From: a virus
Length of the DNA stretch: 24,964 bases
IMG/VR virus record: IMGVR_UViG_3300046674_000403
Location: 1-24,964 of that record
Direction: 5' to 3' (one strand)
In this document: piece by piece, positions 12,740 to 18,388 of the stretch
How the letters are laid out: each line of letters starts with the position of its first letter
Position numbering within the stretch: position 1 is the stretch's first letter
The notes under the pieces: generated by a model
Told to the model about the DNA's origin: nothing
What the model saw: the letters and a program-made list of their open reading frames with translations, nothing else
The model's database searches: none
Program-made: the position numbers and the translations under genes

Positions 12740-13381
12740 TCAGTGGTTGTGGATCAGGTGGCCGGTGGCGGCGAGCAGGGGCGCGAGCTGGCAGACGGCG
12801 GCGAGAGCGGAGCTGACCGGGATGCGGACCAGCACCAGCACGCTGACCCGCCGCAGGCCGCGCACCTGCGAGATCGGAAGCGCCGCGACGCCCCGGATGC
12901 GCATGTCGAGTGCGATGGCTGCGGCGAGCACGCCCACCCCGGGCCAGTAGGGGAGGGAGTCGACCCACTGGACGAGGCCGACCGAGTAGCCGACCGACGC
13001 GGACAGGGCGGTGAGGGTGAGCCAGCGGCGGAAGCGCTTCGCGCGTTCGGCGTGGTGCAGTCTCCACGGCAGGGCTGCCGCGACCTGTGCCCGGCGGCGC
13101 CTGCCGGCGTCTTCGCGGCGGTGGCGCCGGATGCGGGCGTGGGGGTGCTCCCCCGCCCTGGCGTGGGCGTCGTCGTCTTCCTGGCGCTGGCGCCGGTGGC
13201 GTTCGTCTGGGGTTTCGGTGATGGTGCGGCCGAGTTGGTCCATGGCTTCGACGAGGCGCTCTTGGCCGGTCTCGGCGGAGGCGATGCGCTCCGGCGTCCA
13301 GACGTGGGCTGAGGTGTACTCCCACCAGGTCGTGTGGAGGCCGACGGTGGGCGCGTACTTGGGCGGGGGTGGTGTGGTCAT
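12740..13381 (-). CDS. membrane protein with long charged N-terminus (213 aa)
   Basis: The ATG overlaps the stop of the 29-codon gene (ATGA) and has GGAGG five bases upstream. Residues 1-118 are soluble: a start MTTPPPPKYAPTVGLHTTWW, a helix around ETGQERLVEAMDQLGRTI, and then a very basic/acidic stretch of Arg, His, Glu and Asp. Hydrophobic segments follow at about 119-140, 146-168 and 178-207. The layout is a large cytoplasmic domain anchored by three helices. No family is recognised; operon context links it to the SpdB-like gene. Confidence 0.6.
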   Translation of the reverse strand: MTTPPPPKYAPTVGLHTTWWEYTSAHVWTPERIASAETGQERLVEAMDQLGRTITETPDERHRRQRQEDDDAHARAGEHPHARIRRHRREDAGRRRRAQVAAALPWRLHHAERAKRFRRWLTLTALSASVGYSVGLVQWVDSLPYWPGVGVLAAAIALDMRIRGVAALPISQVRGLRRVSVLVLVRIPVSSALAAVCQLAPLLAATGHLIHNH

Positions 13382-13467
13382 CGGGGCCTCCGGGTGAGGA
13401 GGAGCAGGCCGTAGGCGGCGCCGATGGCGTCGATGATGACGAGCACGATGGAGATGGCGTCGGCCAT
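13378..13467 (-). CDS. 29-aa single-helix membrane peptide
   Basis: The frame starts at an ATG with GGAG five bases upstream, one base after the stop of the gene above it, and ends in a TGA that overlaps the next ATG by ATGA. The peptide is MADAISIVLVIIDAIGAAYG followed by LLLLTRRPR: one hydrophobic helix with a basic end. The tight spacing on both sides supports real translation. Function unknown. Confidence 0.6.
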   Translation of the reverse strand: MADAISIVLVIIDAIGAAYGLLLLTRRPR

Positions 13468-13468
13468 G

Positions 13469-13627
13469 TCAGCTCCACTCCTTCGGCGCCAGGCCGCCGG
13501 CCTTGAGCCAGCCGGCCGTGCGGCGGTCGATGCCGCTGATCTCCTTGGCGCGCCGCTTGCGTTCCTTCGCGGTGCGGCCGGTGGGCGGGGCGTCTGTGGC
13601 GCCGGTGAGCTTCGTCCAGATGCCCAT
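13469..13627 (-). CDS. small basic protein (52 aa)
   Basis: The ATG overlaps the stop of the SpdB-like gene by one base. The protein starts MGIWTKLTGATDAPPTGRTA, has a strongly basic helix KERKRRAKEISGIDRRTAGW, and ends LKAGGLAPKEWS. The basic helix could bind nucleic acid or membrane lipid. No family is recognised. Overlap with the upstream gene and a one-base gap to the downstream gene show that it is an operon member. Confidence 0.6.
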   Translation of the reverse strand: MGIWTKLTGATDAPPTGRTAKERKRRAKEISGIDRRTAGWLKAGGLAPKEWS

Positions 13628-14691
13628 CAGCGGGCCGCCTTGCCGAGGATGGCCGCGCGCAGGTCCGTGGCCTCACGGCGGGAGAGGCCGAGCTGGGACT
13701 GCAGGGTCTCGATGGTGACGGGTCGCGCCGGCTTGCCCTTGCGGGCCTCGCGGTCGAGCTTGCGGGCGGCGGCCAGGCGTTGGGCGCCGGTCATCTCCGT
13801 GGGTGGCGTGCTTACCGGCGAGGTGACCACCTCGCGGCGCTGGAACCCGGCCGAGATGGTTGCCGGTGAGCGGTCATGTCGGTGGTCATGTGGCCGGTCA
13901 TCGGGGTGGTCACCCCAGGAGTCCGAGGTGACCGACGAGGTGACCGGTGAGATGACCAGTCCGAGGGCCGCCAACTGGGCTTCGATGTCGTCGTCACTGG
14001 CGTCCGGGGAGAGGGCGCGGGCGTACTCGGCGGCCCGCTCGGCGTCGGTCGGCCTGTCGTCCTCGACGTGCGGGTAGGCGGCGGTGTGCGCGGCGAGCTG
14101 CTGGCGGGAGCGGGCGAGGCGCCGGCGGACGGCGGCGAGCGCGAGTTCCCCGCCGACCTCTGCCATCTCCAGCTCGACCCACTGCTGGGTGTCCGGGTCG
14201 AGGGCCTTGGCGTGGTGCCGCAGGACGAGTACCCACAGGGCCTTGACGCCGACGGAGATGGCGGCGCCGACGATGCCGGCTGCGAGGTGACCGCCGCGGG
14301 CGCCTTCGGTGATGAGCGCGCCAACGGCGATGGCGAGGCCGAGGTAGCCGGCGATCTGCGGACCGGTGGCCTTGTCGGGCTCGTACCGGGCGAGCCATTC
14401 GAGGGCGAGGCAGGTCATCCACAGCAGGTCGAAGGTGGCGGCTCCGCCGTAGGCGATGGCGGGGTGGGCGGCGGTGGTGAGGAGGTGGCCGATGGCGCTG
14501 GTGGACCAGGCGATGCAGCCGGCGCCGACGGTGATGGCCACGCCGGTGACGGCGGTGAGGACGATCTGGTCCCAGTCGCAGGGCGGCCGGGGCTGGTCGA
14601 CGGTAACGGTGCGGGGTGCCAGGTGGGTCTTGCCCTCGCGGGTGACGGGCACCATCTCGGTGCGCTCGACGGTGCGGGTGCGGGGCTTCAT
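13627..14691 (-). CDS. SpdB-like membrane protein of Streptomyces plasmid-spread type (354 aa)
   Basis: The ATG overlaps the upstream TGA (ATGA). The N-terminus (RTRTVERTEMVPVTREGKTH, then P..P.DWD) is followed by four membrane segments near residues 42-64, 78-100, 112-130 and 135-157. Key stretches are AIAYGGAATFDLLWMTCLAL, EWLARYEP and VKALWVLVLRHHAKALDPDT, then a long helix (EVGGELALAAVRRRLARSRQ). The C-terminus has an HTH-like segment (VTIETLQSQLGLSRREATDL). From memory this matches the proteins annotated SpdB or 'protein transporter Sec' in Streptomyces conjugative plasmids, which help plasmids spread between hyphal compartments. No TraB translocase gene is in the window. Confidence 0.65.
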   Translation of the reverse strand: MKPRTRTVERTEMVPVTREGKTHLAPRTVTVDQPRPPCDWDQIVLTAVTGVAITVGAGCIAWSTSAIGHLLTTAAHPAIAYGGAATFDLLWMTCLALEWLARYEPDKATGPQIAGYLGLAIAVGALITEGARGGHLAAGIVGAAISVGVKALWVLVLRHHAKALDPDTQQWVELEMAEVGGELALAAVRRRLARSRQQLAAHTAAYPHVEDDRPTDAERAAEYARALSPDASDDDIEAQLAALGLVISPVTSSVTSDSWGDHPDDRPHDHRHDRSPATISAGFQRREVVTSPVSTPPTEMTGAQRLAAARKLDREARKGKPARPVTIETLQSQLGLSRREATDLRAAILGKAAR

Positions 14692-14831
14692 CGGGTCGCC
14701 CCGGTGGTGCGCGGGGCGGGCTTCGGGCGGCCGACGGTGGCGGGGGTGCGGCGGAGGGTCTTGCCGGGGTCGCGCTGCGGCAGCGGGTCGGGGGCCGAGC
14801 GGGGGCGCGCGCTACTGTTCGTTCGGGTCAT
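14688..14831 (-). CDS. small basic, proline-rich protein (47 aa)
   Basis: The frame starts MTRTNSSARPRSAPDPLPQR and ends RTTGATR in a TGA overlapping the next ATG by four bases (ATGA). It is rich in Arg, Pro and Thr and is probably unstructured. An AGGAG lies 12 bases upstream, rather far for a ribosome binding site. Its exact fit between two operon genes is the main support. It may serve chiefly to couple translation into the SpdB-like gene. Confidence 0.45.
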   Translation of the reverse strand: MTRTNSSARPRSAPDPLPQRDPGKTLRRTPATVGRPKPAPRTTGATR

Positions 14832-14917
14832 GGGAGGGCATATCTCCTGTGGTCAAGGGCCTGGGCTGGGGCTGCGATCCCCGCGCCTGGGCCCGTTCTG
14901 TGTTCGGGTGCTGCTGG

Positions 14918-15094
14918 CTACAGGTGCTCGTCGATGAGGCGGCGGATCACGGCGGCGCGGCTGGTGCCGGCGCCGACGAGCGCGTCGAGCTTGGCGAGCT
15001 GGGGTCCGTAGAGGGTGATGCCGCCGATGACCTTCTTGGTCGGGGGCGTGCGGGAACTGCCGGGCTGGGCCGGCTTGGTGTCGGCTTCATGCAT
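14918..15094 (-). CDS. ribbon-helix-helix regulator, first gene of the membrane operon (58 aa)
   Basis: The chosen start gives MHEADTKPAQPGSS. Earlier in-frame Met codons arise from the TGCATATGCA operator repeats and are unlikely starts. The C-terminal part, KKVIGGITLYGPQLAKLDAL then VGAGTSRAAVIRRLIDEHL, is a CopG/Arc-type RHH domain: a beta strand, then helix, turn SRAAVIR, helix. There is no ribosome binding site; the ATG lies six bases after a TACGTT -10 box, so it is probably translated leaderless. It would bind DNA as a dimer, most likely the three palindromes upstream, and control its own operon. Confidence 0.7.
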   Translation of the reverse strand: MHEADTKPAQPGSSRTPPTKKVIGGITLYGPQLAKLDALVGAGTSRAAVIRRLIDEHL

Positions 15095-15156
15095 ATGCAC
15101 AACGTAGCAGTCGTGCATATGCACAGCAAGAGGCTTCCTCGACGTATGCATATGCA
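15090..15156. promoter_or_regulatory. three TGCATATGCA operators in a divergent control region
   Basis: Exact copies of the palindrome TGCATATGCA lie at 15090-15099, 15114-15123 (here extended to GTGCATATGCAC) and 15147-15156. The first overlaps the ATG of the minus-strand RHH gene. The second and third fall inside the -35/-10 spacers of the two proposed divergent promoters. In a genome of about 70% GC, three copies of a 60% AT palindrome within 67 bases are not expected by chance. The likely ligands are the flanking RHH proteins. Confidence 0.8.
15101..15129 (-). promoter_or_regulatory. proposed promoter of the membrane-protein operon
   Basis: On the minus strand, -35 TTGCTG (15124-15129) and -10 TACGTT (15101-15106) are 17 bases apart. 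The ATG of the RHH gene begins six bases after the -10 box, the spacing expected for transcription starting at the ATG itself. The second operator fills the part of the spacer next to the -35 box, so repressor binding would block RNA polymerase. Confidence 0.6.
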
Positions 15157-15167
15157 GCCTCTAGCCT
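15139..15167 (+). promoter_or_regulatory. proposed promoter of the plus-strand RHH gene
   Basis: On the plus strand, -35 TCGACG (15139-15144) and -10 TAGCCT (15162-15167) are 17 bases apart, and the ATG starts six bases after the -10 box. This mirrors the minus-strand promoter exactly. The third operator lies inside the spacer. AGAGGCT (15129-15135) and AGCCTCT (15156-15162) form a further inverted repeat around it. Confidence 0.6.
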
Positions 15168-15173
15168 GGCCGC

Positions 15174-15368
15174 ATGGTCAGCCGCGCGAAGGACACCCAC
15201 ACCACCAACCGCGTCGTGCGCGTACCCGACGCCGACTGGGATGCCCTCGGCGCGCGGGCCGGCGCCCGGAACCGCGCTCAGGTGATCCGCGACCTTGTCG
15301 CCTGGTACCTGCGGCGCCCTGGGGCGAAGTTGCCAGAGCGCCCGCCGGTGGACACGACGGGCGCCTGA
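15174..15368 (+). CDS. plus-strand ribbon-helix-helix protein (64 aa)
   Basis: The protein begins MVSRAKDTHTTNRVVRVPDA and continues DWDALGARAGARNRAQVIRD then LVAWYLRRPG. The strand TNRVVRVP followed by two helices with the turn ARNRAQVIR fits a CopG/Arc-type RHH fold. It is one of only two minus-to-plus exceptions in the window. It is divergent from the other RHH gene and shares the operator region. No ribosome binding site is seen, consistent with a leaderless transcript starting at its ATG. It may be the partner repressor or anti-repressor of the minus-strand RHH protein. Confidence 0.7.
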   Translation: MVSRAKDTHTTNRVVRVPDADWDALGARAGARNRAQVIRDLVAWYLRRPGAKLPERPPVDTTGA

Positions 15369-15376
15369 CCTGAGGC

Positions 15377-15415
15377 GTATCAGGGGCGCTTCACCTGCGC
15401 TTCACGGTGTATCAG
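15377..15415. repeat. nested short direct repeats
   Basis: GTATCAG occurs at 15377-15383 and 15409-15415, and between them GCGCTTCAC occurs at 15386-15394 and 15397-15405. The cluster lies between the ends of the convergent genes 15174-15368 and 15402-15593. CCTGA/TCAGG around 15369-15384 can also form a weak stem. It could be a binding site for a small protein or simple repeat noise. Confidence 0.35.
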
Positions 15416-15593
15416 CGTGGTCGTCGGTCGGCTCGCCGAAGGCGGCCCAGGCGGCGGGCCGACTGTCGGGGTCGGCCCAGCTGAAGCCGAAGGCGGGCCG
15501 CAAGGAGTCGACGGTGTCGGGCGCAAGGGCGGCGCCGGGCTGGCGGGTGGGCAGCGGCTCGGCGACGGGGGTGGCGTCGGTGGGTCCGGGCAT
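15402..15593 (-). CDS. hypothetical protein (63 aa)
   Basis: The ATG has GGAG seven bases upstream. The protein begins MPGPTDATPVAEPLPTRQPG and ends with SLRPAFGFSWADPDSRPAAW, then AAFGEPTDDHADTP. The front is Pro/Ala-rich; the aromatic, Asp-rich back half looks coding. An alternative 89-codon frame over the same bases is almost pure Pro/Ser/Thr and was rejected. Function unknown. Confidence 0.5.
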   Translation of the reverse strand: MPGPTDATPVAEPLPTRQPGAALAPDTVDSLRPAFGFSWADPDSRPAAWAAFGEPTDDHADTP

Positions 15594-15688
15594 GGCGGTG
15601 CTCCGTTCGGTGCGGAGGGCGGCAGTGCGGTGCCGGCCAGGGTGGGCACTGGCGGCAGGGGCGGCGGGTGGTCAGCCGCGGGGGTGGG

Positions 15689-15826
15689 TCAGTAGGCGTA
15701 CGGGCGGTTCTGGGCGATCGTCTGCAGGCAGTCCGAGCAGTGCGGGTCGCCAGACGGGCCGGGCTCCAGCTCGACGGGCTCGCACTCCCAGCCGCAGCCC
15801 TCGCAGGCGACCAGCTCGATCAGCAT
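15689..15826 (-). CDS. small zinc-ribbon protein (45 aa)
   Basis: The frame starts MLIELVACEGCGWECEPVEL, passes GDPHCSDCLQTIAQN and ends in TGA. It has CEGC, a further Cys in WECE, and CSDC: four or five Cys spaced like a zinc ribbon. The ribosome binding site is weak, and the gene begins 18 bases below the stop of the gene above it. Proteins of this type are frequent in actinophage early regions; their partners are unknown. Confidence 0.6.
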   Translation of the reverse strand: MLIELVACEGCGWECEPVELEPGPSGDPHCSDCLQTIAQNRPYAY

Positions 15827-15844
15827 GGCGGCGGTGGAGTTGGT

Positions 15845-16228
15845 CTATGCGGCCTCCGTGTACGAGGTTGCGGTGAGGGCCTCGCGGGTGGCCTTGTAGG
15901 TGTAGAGCGCGGTGGTGAGGGCGGGGTCGGCGGGGCTGTAGACGTACACCTGGATCCAGCGGCTGGTGGTGCGGTGCTGGACCCAGGCGCGGCGGGGGTT
16001 GGTGCCGGTGGTGGTGCGGTAGGCCTTGGCGGTGTGTCGGCCGTACCAGGACTGTTGGCCGTCGGGGAGGGTGAGGCCGAGGGCGGTGAGGATGTCGCCG
16101 GTGCGGATGATGGCGCCGCGGGTGAGCTGGGCTTGGAGGCGGCCGTTGAGGGTGGCGTACTGGGTGTGGCGGTTGGTGGTGCGGGCTTGGGTGGTGTTGC
16201 GGTGGCGGAGCTTGGCGGTGGCCTTCAT
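15845..16228 (-). CDS. hypothetical basic protein (127 aa)
   Basis: The start is MKATAKLRHRNTTQARTTNR, with AAGGGGG six bases upstream; 25 in-frame codons before it cover the operator region and are not used. The protein is rich in Thr, Arg and Tyr: LNGRLQAQLTRGAIIRTGDI, QSWYGRHTAKAYRTTTGTNP, RRAWVQHRTTSRWIQVYVYS. The high Thr/Tyr/Gln content is unlike its neighbours, and the basic start could bind nucleic acid. It is divergent from the small HTH gene and shares the AGTTGGCAG control region with it, so it is likely a regulated gene. No family is recognised. Confidence 0.6.
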   Translation of the reverse strand: MKATAKLRHRNTTQARTTNRHTQYATLNGRLQAQLTRGAIIRTGDILTALGLTLPDGQQSWYGRHTAKAYRTTTGTNPRRAWVQHRTTSRWIQVYVYSPADPALTTALYTYKATREALTATSYTEAA

Positions 16229-16248
16229 GGTGTCCCCCTTCAGATTGA

Positions 16249-16347
16249 CTGCCAACTTTCTTGGCACTTTCAGTATGGGGGGATCCGCCGAAGAGTGCAA
16301 CATAGTTGGCAGTAAATCTCGAATGGTCCTGCCTAGTCAGTTGGCAG
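16249..16347. promoter_or_regulatory. iterated AGTTGGCAG operator sites
   Basis: Exact AGTTGGCAG occurs at 16304-16312 and 16339-16347, and its exact reverse complement CTGCCAACT at 16249-16257. A partial copy, TTGGCA, is at 16261-16266 and makes TGCCAA-x5-TTGGCA with the first. All lie in the 142-base gap between divergent genes (15845-16228 minus, 16371-16613 plus). This layout fits binding sites for the small HTH protein encoded on the plus side. Confidence 0.65.
16272..16300 (-). promoter_or_regulatory. proposed promoter of the 127-aa gene
   Basis: On the minus strand, -35 TTGCAC (16295-16300) and -10 CATACT (16272-16277) are 17 bases apart. The expected start near 16265 falls inside the inverted TGCCAA/TTGGCA pair, so a bound protein would repress it. 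No equally good promoter was found for the plus-strand gene. Confidence 0.5.
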
Positions 16348-16370
16348 CCGGACATGGGACCATGCTCACC

Positions 16371-16613
16371 ATGACCCCAAAGCCAGACCCAGACGAGACA
16401 GCCGGGTGGCTGCGCAAGCTCGACCGCGCATCAGCGGCCCACGAGAAGACCCGCGTGGCGCTGGAGGAACTCATCGCCGACGCCCGATCAGCTGGGGTCC
16501 CGCTCCTCACCGTGGCCAAGCACACGCCGTTCAGCCGCGAGTGGGCCCGGAAGATCGCCGACCGAATCGACGCCGAGCGAGCCGCCAAGGCAGGGCCGCC
16601 GGCTCAGCCCTGA
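16371..16613 (+). CDS. small HTH-type DNA-binding protein (80 aa)
   Basis: The protein begins MTPKPDPDETAGWLRKLDRA; an ATG three codons earlier is an alternative, and neither has a ribosome binding site. A charged helix (HEKTRVALEELIADARSAGV) is followed by PLLTVAKHTPFSREWARKIA, which fits a helix-turn-helix (LLTVAKHTPFSREWARK), then a basic end. It is one of only two plus-strand genes. It is divergent from the 127-aa gene and next to the AGTTGGCAG sites, which suggests an autoregulatory repressor. A strong hairpin follows its stop. Confidence 0.65.
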   Translation: MTPKPDPDETAGWLRKLDRASAAHEKTRVALEELIADARSAGVPLLTVAKHTPFSREWARKIADRIDAERAAKAGPPAQP

Positions 16614-16626
16614 CCTCGAGCGCGCC

Positions 16627-16656
16627 GCAGCCCCCGACCACCCGGCCGGGGGCTGC
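16627..16656. terminator. bidirectional terminator between convergent genes
   Basis: GCAGCCCCCG and CGGGGGCTGC form a perfect 10-bp stem around a 10-base loop. The hairpin lies between the stop of the plus-strand HTH gene (16613) and the stop of the minus-strand HTH gene (16674), so it can serve both. Its core AGCCCCCG/CGGGGGCT is the same as in the hairpin before terS. Confidence 0.65.
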
Positions 16657-16673
16657 TCGCTGGCGCTGCCCAC

Positions 16674-17429
16674 CTACTCGTGCACCACCGGCACCGGCAG
16701 GCCAGCCCGGCGGTGCGCCTGCCGCACCGCGTCCCACTGGATGCCGAGCCGGGCCGCGATGCCCTCCCTCGACAGGCCCTCCGCCACCAGCTCCGCCGTG
16801 TCCTCGACCACCGCATCGACCCGCGACACGACATCGCCGAGCTCGGGAGCCGCTGCGGGGTCGTCGAGGCTGTCCCAGGCGAGGGGCGGCGCCCACCCCC
16901 ACCGGTCGGCCAGCAGCCGGGCACGGCCCGCCGCAGCGGGCTTCACGCCACGCTGCTCGGGCCGCTGGTCCCACAGGTCGGCGAACAGGCCGGTAACCCT
17001 GGCGGCGGTGCGGATCGCGACCTGGTCTTCGGTGCGGTGCAGCAGTTCGTGCAGCTGCTGGAGGTGCATGCCGAGTGCGGCGGCGAGGATGGCGGGCGGC
17101 CAGCCGATGGTGACGAGTGCCTGGAGGCGGCGGCGGGTACCGTGCGGGGCCACGGCGGAGGTGCTGCAAGGGGGTTGGACGGCGGCGGGGACGATGGCGA
17201 GGATCCGCTGCTCGGTCGTCCGCATGATGGGGCCCTGTCGGCCGGCGGCGCGGTAGTAGGTGGCGAGTCCGCATTGGGCGGCGGCGCGGATCTGCAGGTC
17301 CGTCATGCCGGCCTGCCGCAGCGAGTTGATCTTGTGGGCGGCGCGGTCCGGAGAGCACGTCGCACGATGACCGGCGGCACGACGGTACCGGGCCTGCTTG
17401 AGGTGGCGGCTGGTGGTGGCAAGGGTCAT
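16674..17429 (-). CDS. helix-turn-helix DNA-binding protein (251 aa)
   Basis: The ATG has AGGAG six bases upstream. Near the N-terminus is HKINSLRQAGMTDLQIRAAA, an HTH-like region. A second one is TRRRLQALVTIGWPPAILAA followed by ALGMHLQQLHELLHR. A third, at the C-terminus, is LVAEGLSREGIAARLGIQWD then AVRQAHRRAG. The central GWAPPLAWDSLDDPAAAPEL stretch is, from memory, typical of a family of actinophage HTH proteins of unknown role. The three HTH-like units suggest a regulator or an architectural DNA binder. Confidence 0.75.
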   Translation of the reverse strand: MTLATTSRHLKQARYRRAAGHRATCSPDRAAHKINSLRQAGMTDLQIRAAAQCGLATYYRAAGRQGPIMRTTEQRILAIVPAAVQPPCSTSAVAPHGTRRRLQALVTIGWPPAILAAALGMHLQQLHELLHRTEDQVAIRTAARVTGLFADLWDQRPEQRGVKPAAAGRARLLADRWGWAPPLAWDSLDDPAAAPELGDVVSRVDAVVEDTAELVAEGLSREGIAARLGIQWDAVRQAHRRAGLPVPVVHE

Positions 17430-17484
17430 CGTGGCTCCTGTGCAGGGTGCGGTGGGACGTTGATGCGGTCTGGCGTTGCGCAGG

Positions 17485-17613
17485 TCAGGCGGTGTATGTG
17501 GCGAGGTCGGGTAGGTCGGTGACGGGCCGGCCGTAGCGTTCGTACGGCTCGTCGTCGGGTTCCCAGTCGAGGTCGGGGAGTTGCTCGTCCCGCCAGTCGG
17601 CCCCGCAGGTCAC
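17485..17613 (-). CDS. small acidic protein (42 aa)
   Basis: The GTG start overlaps the upstream stop by four bases (GTGA). The sequence MTCGADWRDEQLPDLDWEPD then DEPYERYGRPVTDLPDLATY is acidic and rich in Tyr, Trp and Pro. No domain is recognised. Strict coupling and composition different from the other frames support the gene. Confidence 0.55.
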   Translation of the reverse strand: MTCGADWRDEQLPDLDWEPDDEPYERYGRPVTDLPDLATYTA

Positions 17614-18131
17614 GACGTGGCCCGGGGCTGGCCTTCGCAGGTGCGGCAGTAGCCGACGGGCGTGGCGGCCGGGGTGTCGGCGGGCCCGTCGAGGGCGGCC
17701 ACCGTCGGGCACGGCCACGGGACGCCGTGACTGCTGGTGCACGCCGCGCAGAGCCCGGAGTCGTCGTGGTGCAGCGCCCGGACGACGGCGATGCGGGCCT
17801 CGGCGTCCCTGGCGCGGTCGGGCCAGTTGTTCATGAAGCAGCCGTAGTGGTGGTCGGCGTCGTTGAGGATCTTGCCGACCACGTCGAGCCGTTCCTCGGT
17901 CGTTGCCTGGTTCCACTGCCAGATCCACTGGCCCGGGGTGGGGACGGTCCGCTCGTCGAGGTGCGGCTCCTCGCCCTCGTGGAGCGCGGCGAGCGCGGCC
18001 TCGGCCTTCTCGGCGCGGGCGCGCCAGCGGGCCTTGCTGGCCTGGTCGTGCTCGATGCTCCGACGGAGCTCCGGCAGCGTGTTGTCGTGCAGGAACCGGA
18101 GCTGCTCAGCTAGGTCGGTGGGCTCGGTCAT
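17610..18131 (-). CDS. hypothetical phage protein with coiled coil and Cys motifs (173 aa)
   Basis: The protein starts MTEPTDLAEQLRFLHDNTLP and has a long charged helix (SKARWRARAEKAEAALAALH). The middle has WIWQWNQATTEERLDVVGKI then FMNNWPDRARDAEARIAVVR. The C-terminus has CAACTSSHGVPWPCPTVAAL and GYCRTCEG, two Cys pairs that could bind zinc. The CxxC...WPCPTVxALDG pattern is, from memory, frequent in Streptomyces phage proteins. It overlaps the genes on both sides by four bases. Function unknown. Confidence 0.65.
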   Translation of the reverse strand: MTEPTDLAEQLRFLHDNTLPELRRSIEHDQASKARWRARAEKAEAALAALHEGEEPHLDERTVPTPGQWIWQWNQATTEERLDVVGKILNDADHHYGCFMNNWPDRARDAEARIAVVRALHHDDSGLCAACTSSHGVPWPCPTVAALDGPADTPAATPVGYCRTCEGQPRATS

Positions 18132-18388
18132 GCGGCGCTCCTGGTGGTGTCGGTGGTGGTGATGCCGGGGAGGTGGAGTTGGTCGGTGCGGACGGCGAGG
18201 ATGACGGCGTGGGTCCGGTCGGCGGCGCGGAGCTTGGTGTAGATGCGGCCGAGGTGGGTGGTGATGGTGTGGTAGCTGACGTGGAGTGCGGTGGCGATCT
18301 GCTGGTTGGTTCGGCCGGCGGCGACGTGGTGGAGGACTTCGAGCTCTCGGTCGGTGAGGGGATCGCCGGGGTGGACGGGTGTGCTCAC
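18128..18388 (-). CDS. LuxR-type HTH protein (86 aa)
   Basis: The GTG start overlaps the upstream stop (GTGA). Residues 12-70 form a GerE/LuxR-type HTH: LTDRELEVLHHVAAGRTNQQ, IATALHVSYHTITTHLGRIY and TKLRAADRTHAVILAVR. The core residues E..VL..VA.G..N..IA..L..S..T...H...I..KL are all present. There is no receiver or sensor domain, so the protein is a stand-alone DNA-binding module, probably a transcriptional regulator of phage or host genes. Confidence 0.8.
   Translation of the reverse strand: MSTPVHPGDPLTDRELEVLHHVAAGRTNQQIATALHVSYHTITTHLGRIYTKLRAADRTHAVILAVRTDQLHLPGITTTDTTRSAA

Noticed and set aside
12690-13676. Minus-strand frame of 328 codons over the 213-aa membrane gene
   Set aside because: Almost pure Arg/Pro/His/Ala; the overlapping frame gives membrane segments, a ribosome binding site and coupled starts.
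13860-13960. Imperfect repeats of the GAGGTGACC type inside the SpdB-like gene
   Set aside because: They lie in a coding region for a polar linker and are degenerate; no separate function can be supported.
14823-14849. Nine-codon ORF (MPSHDPNEQ) just upstream of the 47-codon gene
   Set aside because: It has an AGGAG, but only two bases before the ATG; a leader peptide cannot be supported from sequence alone.
15090-15156. TGCATATGCA repeats as a CRISPR array or origin iterons
   Set aside because: Only three copies with unequal spacing of 24 and 33 bases and perfect palindromes placed in promoter spacers; operators explain them better.
15380-15649. 89-codon Pro/Ser/Thr-rich minus-strand frame
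   Set aside because: Low-complexity shadow; the overlapping 63-codon frame has a ribosome binding site and more balanced composition.
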